Source of the DNA: Puffinus mauretanicus | Taxonomy: Eukaryota; Chordata; Aves; Procellariiformes; Procellariidae | Direction: 5' to 3' | Length of the DNA stretch: 64,000 nucleotides | Assembly (NCBI GenBank): GCA_023333565.1 | Contig: JAJKFH010003229.1 | Coordinates: 1,090,001 to 1,154,000, forward strand | Shown: piece after piece, positions 63,702-64,000 of the stretch | Layout: each line of letters opens with the position of its first letter | Numbering within the stretch: the stretch's first letter is position 1 | Position numbers and translations under genes: made by a program | The notes under the pieces: model-generated | The model's input: only the letters and a program-made list of their open reading frames with translations | Told to the model about the DNA's origin: nothing | The model's database searches: none

Positions 63702-63753
63702 TAAATTCAGATAATAAATTCAGGTAATAAATTCAGATAATAAATTCAGACAA
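63702..63753. repeat. Four-copy 13-bp tandem repeat
   Basis: Four consecutive 13-bp units of the form TAAATTCAGATAA occupy this segment. The second unit has G for A and the fourth has C for T, each at one position. The array lies a few bases from the truncated end of a CR1 tail. Confidence 0.93.
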
Positions 63754-64000
63754 TAGCCTTTTATTGACAGTATTAATTTGCTTGCTTTCTTCCTAAAAAA
63801 AACTTGCATCTCTCATCCTCCTCCCCCGACCTGCACCCCTCACCCTCCACACATATACCACATATGCACACACAACACTTAGGAGTATTGATGTATAGAT
63901 TTAGAAACTGTTCACTTCATTGCCCACAAATGCAAATGTTACACCACAGGTCTCAGTGTCTGACTTCAGTAGGAGTTTAGCCTGAACACTCATCAGAGCT
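63754..64000. other. Unique DNA with a C-rich tract
   Basis: A pyrimidine-rich run around 63810-63855 (CCTCCTCCCCCGACC and similar) passes into CA-rich sequence with ACACACAAC words. Nothing else is recognisable before the window ends. Confidence 0.5.

Noticed and set aside
1..64000. CRISPR arrays, operons, tRNA and rRNA genes
   Set aside because: No regularly spaced repeats, no cloverleaf-like segment and no ribosomal sequence were seen. The window is vertebrate nuclear DNA in character.

Overview
This window reads as a non-coding stretch of a bird nuclear genome. The evidence is the set of CR1-type LINE fragments with the characteristic avian 3' end (direct repeats of the GAATCATA type beside a GGTTGGAAGGGACCT-like segment), one LTR of a widespread avian ERVL-like type, AT-rich unique DNA, and no SINE or Alu-type repeats. 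No bacterial or viral gene organisation is present. I found no exon, tRNA or rRNA gene that I can support. The open frames are short, overlap on both strands and carry no recognisable domains, except where they fall inside CR1 copies.

Layout: 1-9.3 kb is unique AT-rich DNA with homopolymer and purine-rich tracts. A 5'-truncated CR1 lies at 9.3-10.3 kb and a solo LTR at 12.7-13.5 kb. Unique DNA with several exact palindromes and hairpins fills 13.5-27.3 kb. A second CR1 (27.3-28.1 kb) follows, then more unique DNA to 34.8 kb. An abrupt GC-rich block at 34.8-35.6 kb looks like a decayed minisatellite. Directly after it is a very old CR1/L3-like element (35.9-37.1 kb). A younger CR1 with recognisable but frameshifted reverse transcriptase lies at 39.1-40.5 kb. 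Unique DNA with a cluster of candidate regulatory segments (55-57 kb) and one precursor-miRNA-sized hairpin (55.73-55.79 kb) runs to 61.7 kb. Two short CR1 tails and a 13-bp tandem repeat close the window.

Taken together this is a gene desert or the interior of a very long intron. Every CR1 fragment, and the LTR as I read it, is on the minus strand. The most interesting unexplained signals are the imperfect hairpin at 55727-55787, the exact 12-bp-stem hairpin at 20191-20219, the TAATTA-rich segment with a perfect inverted repeat at 55984-56005, and the isolated GC-rich block. I found no convincing new multi-gene system. Repeat and regulatory calls come from pattern recognition alone: no alignment, conservation or folding program was run.
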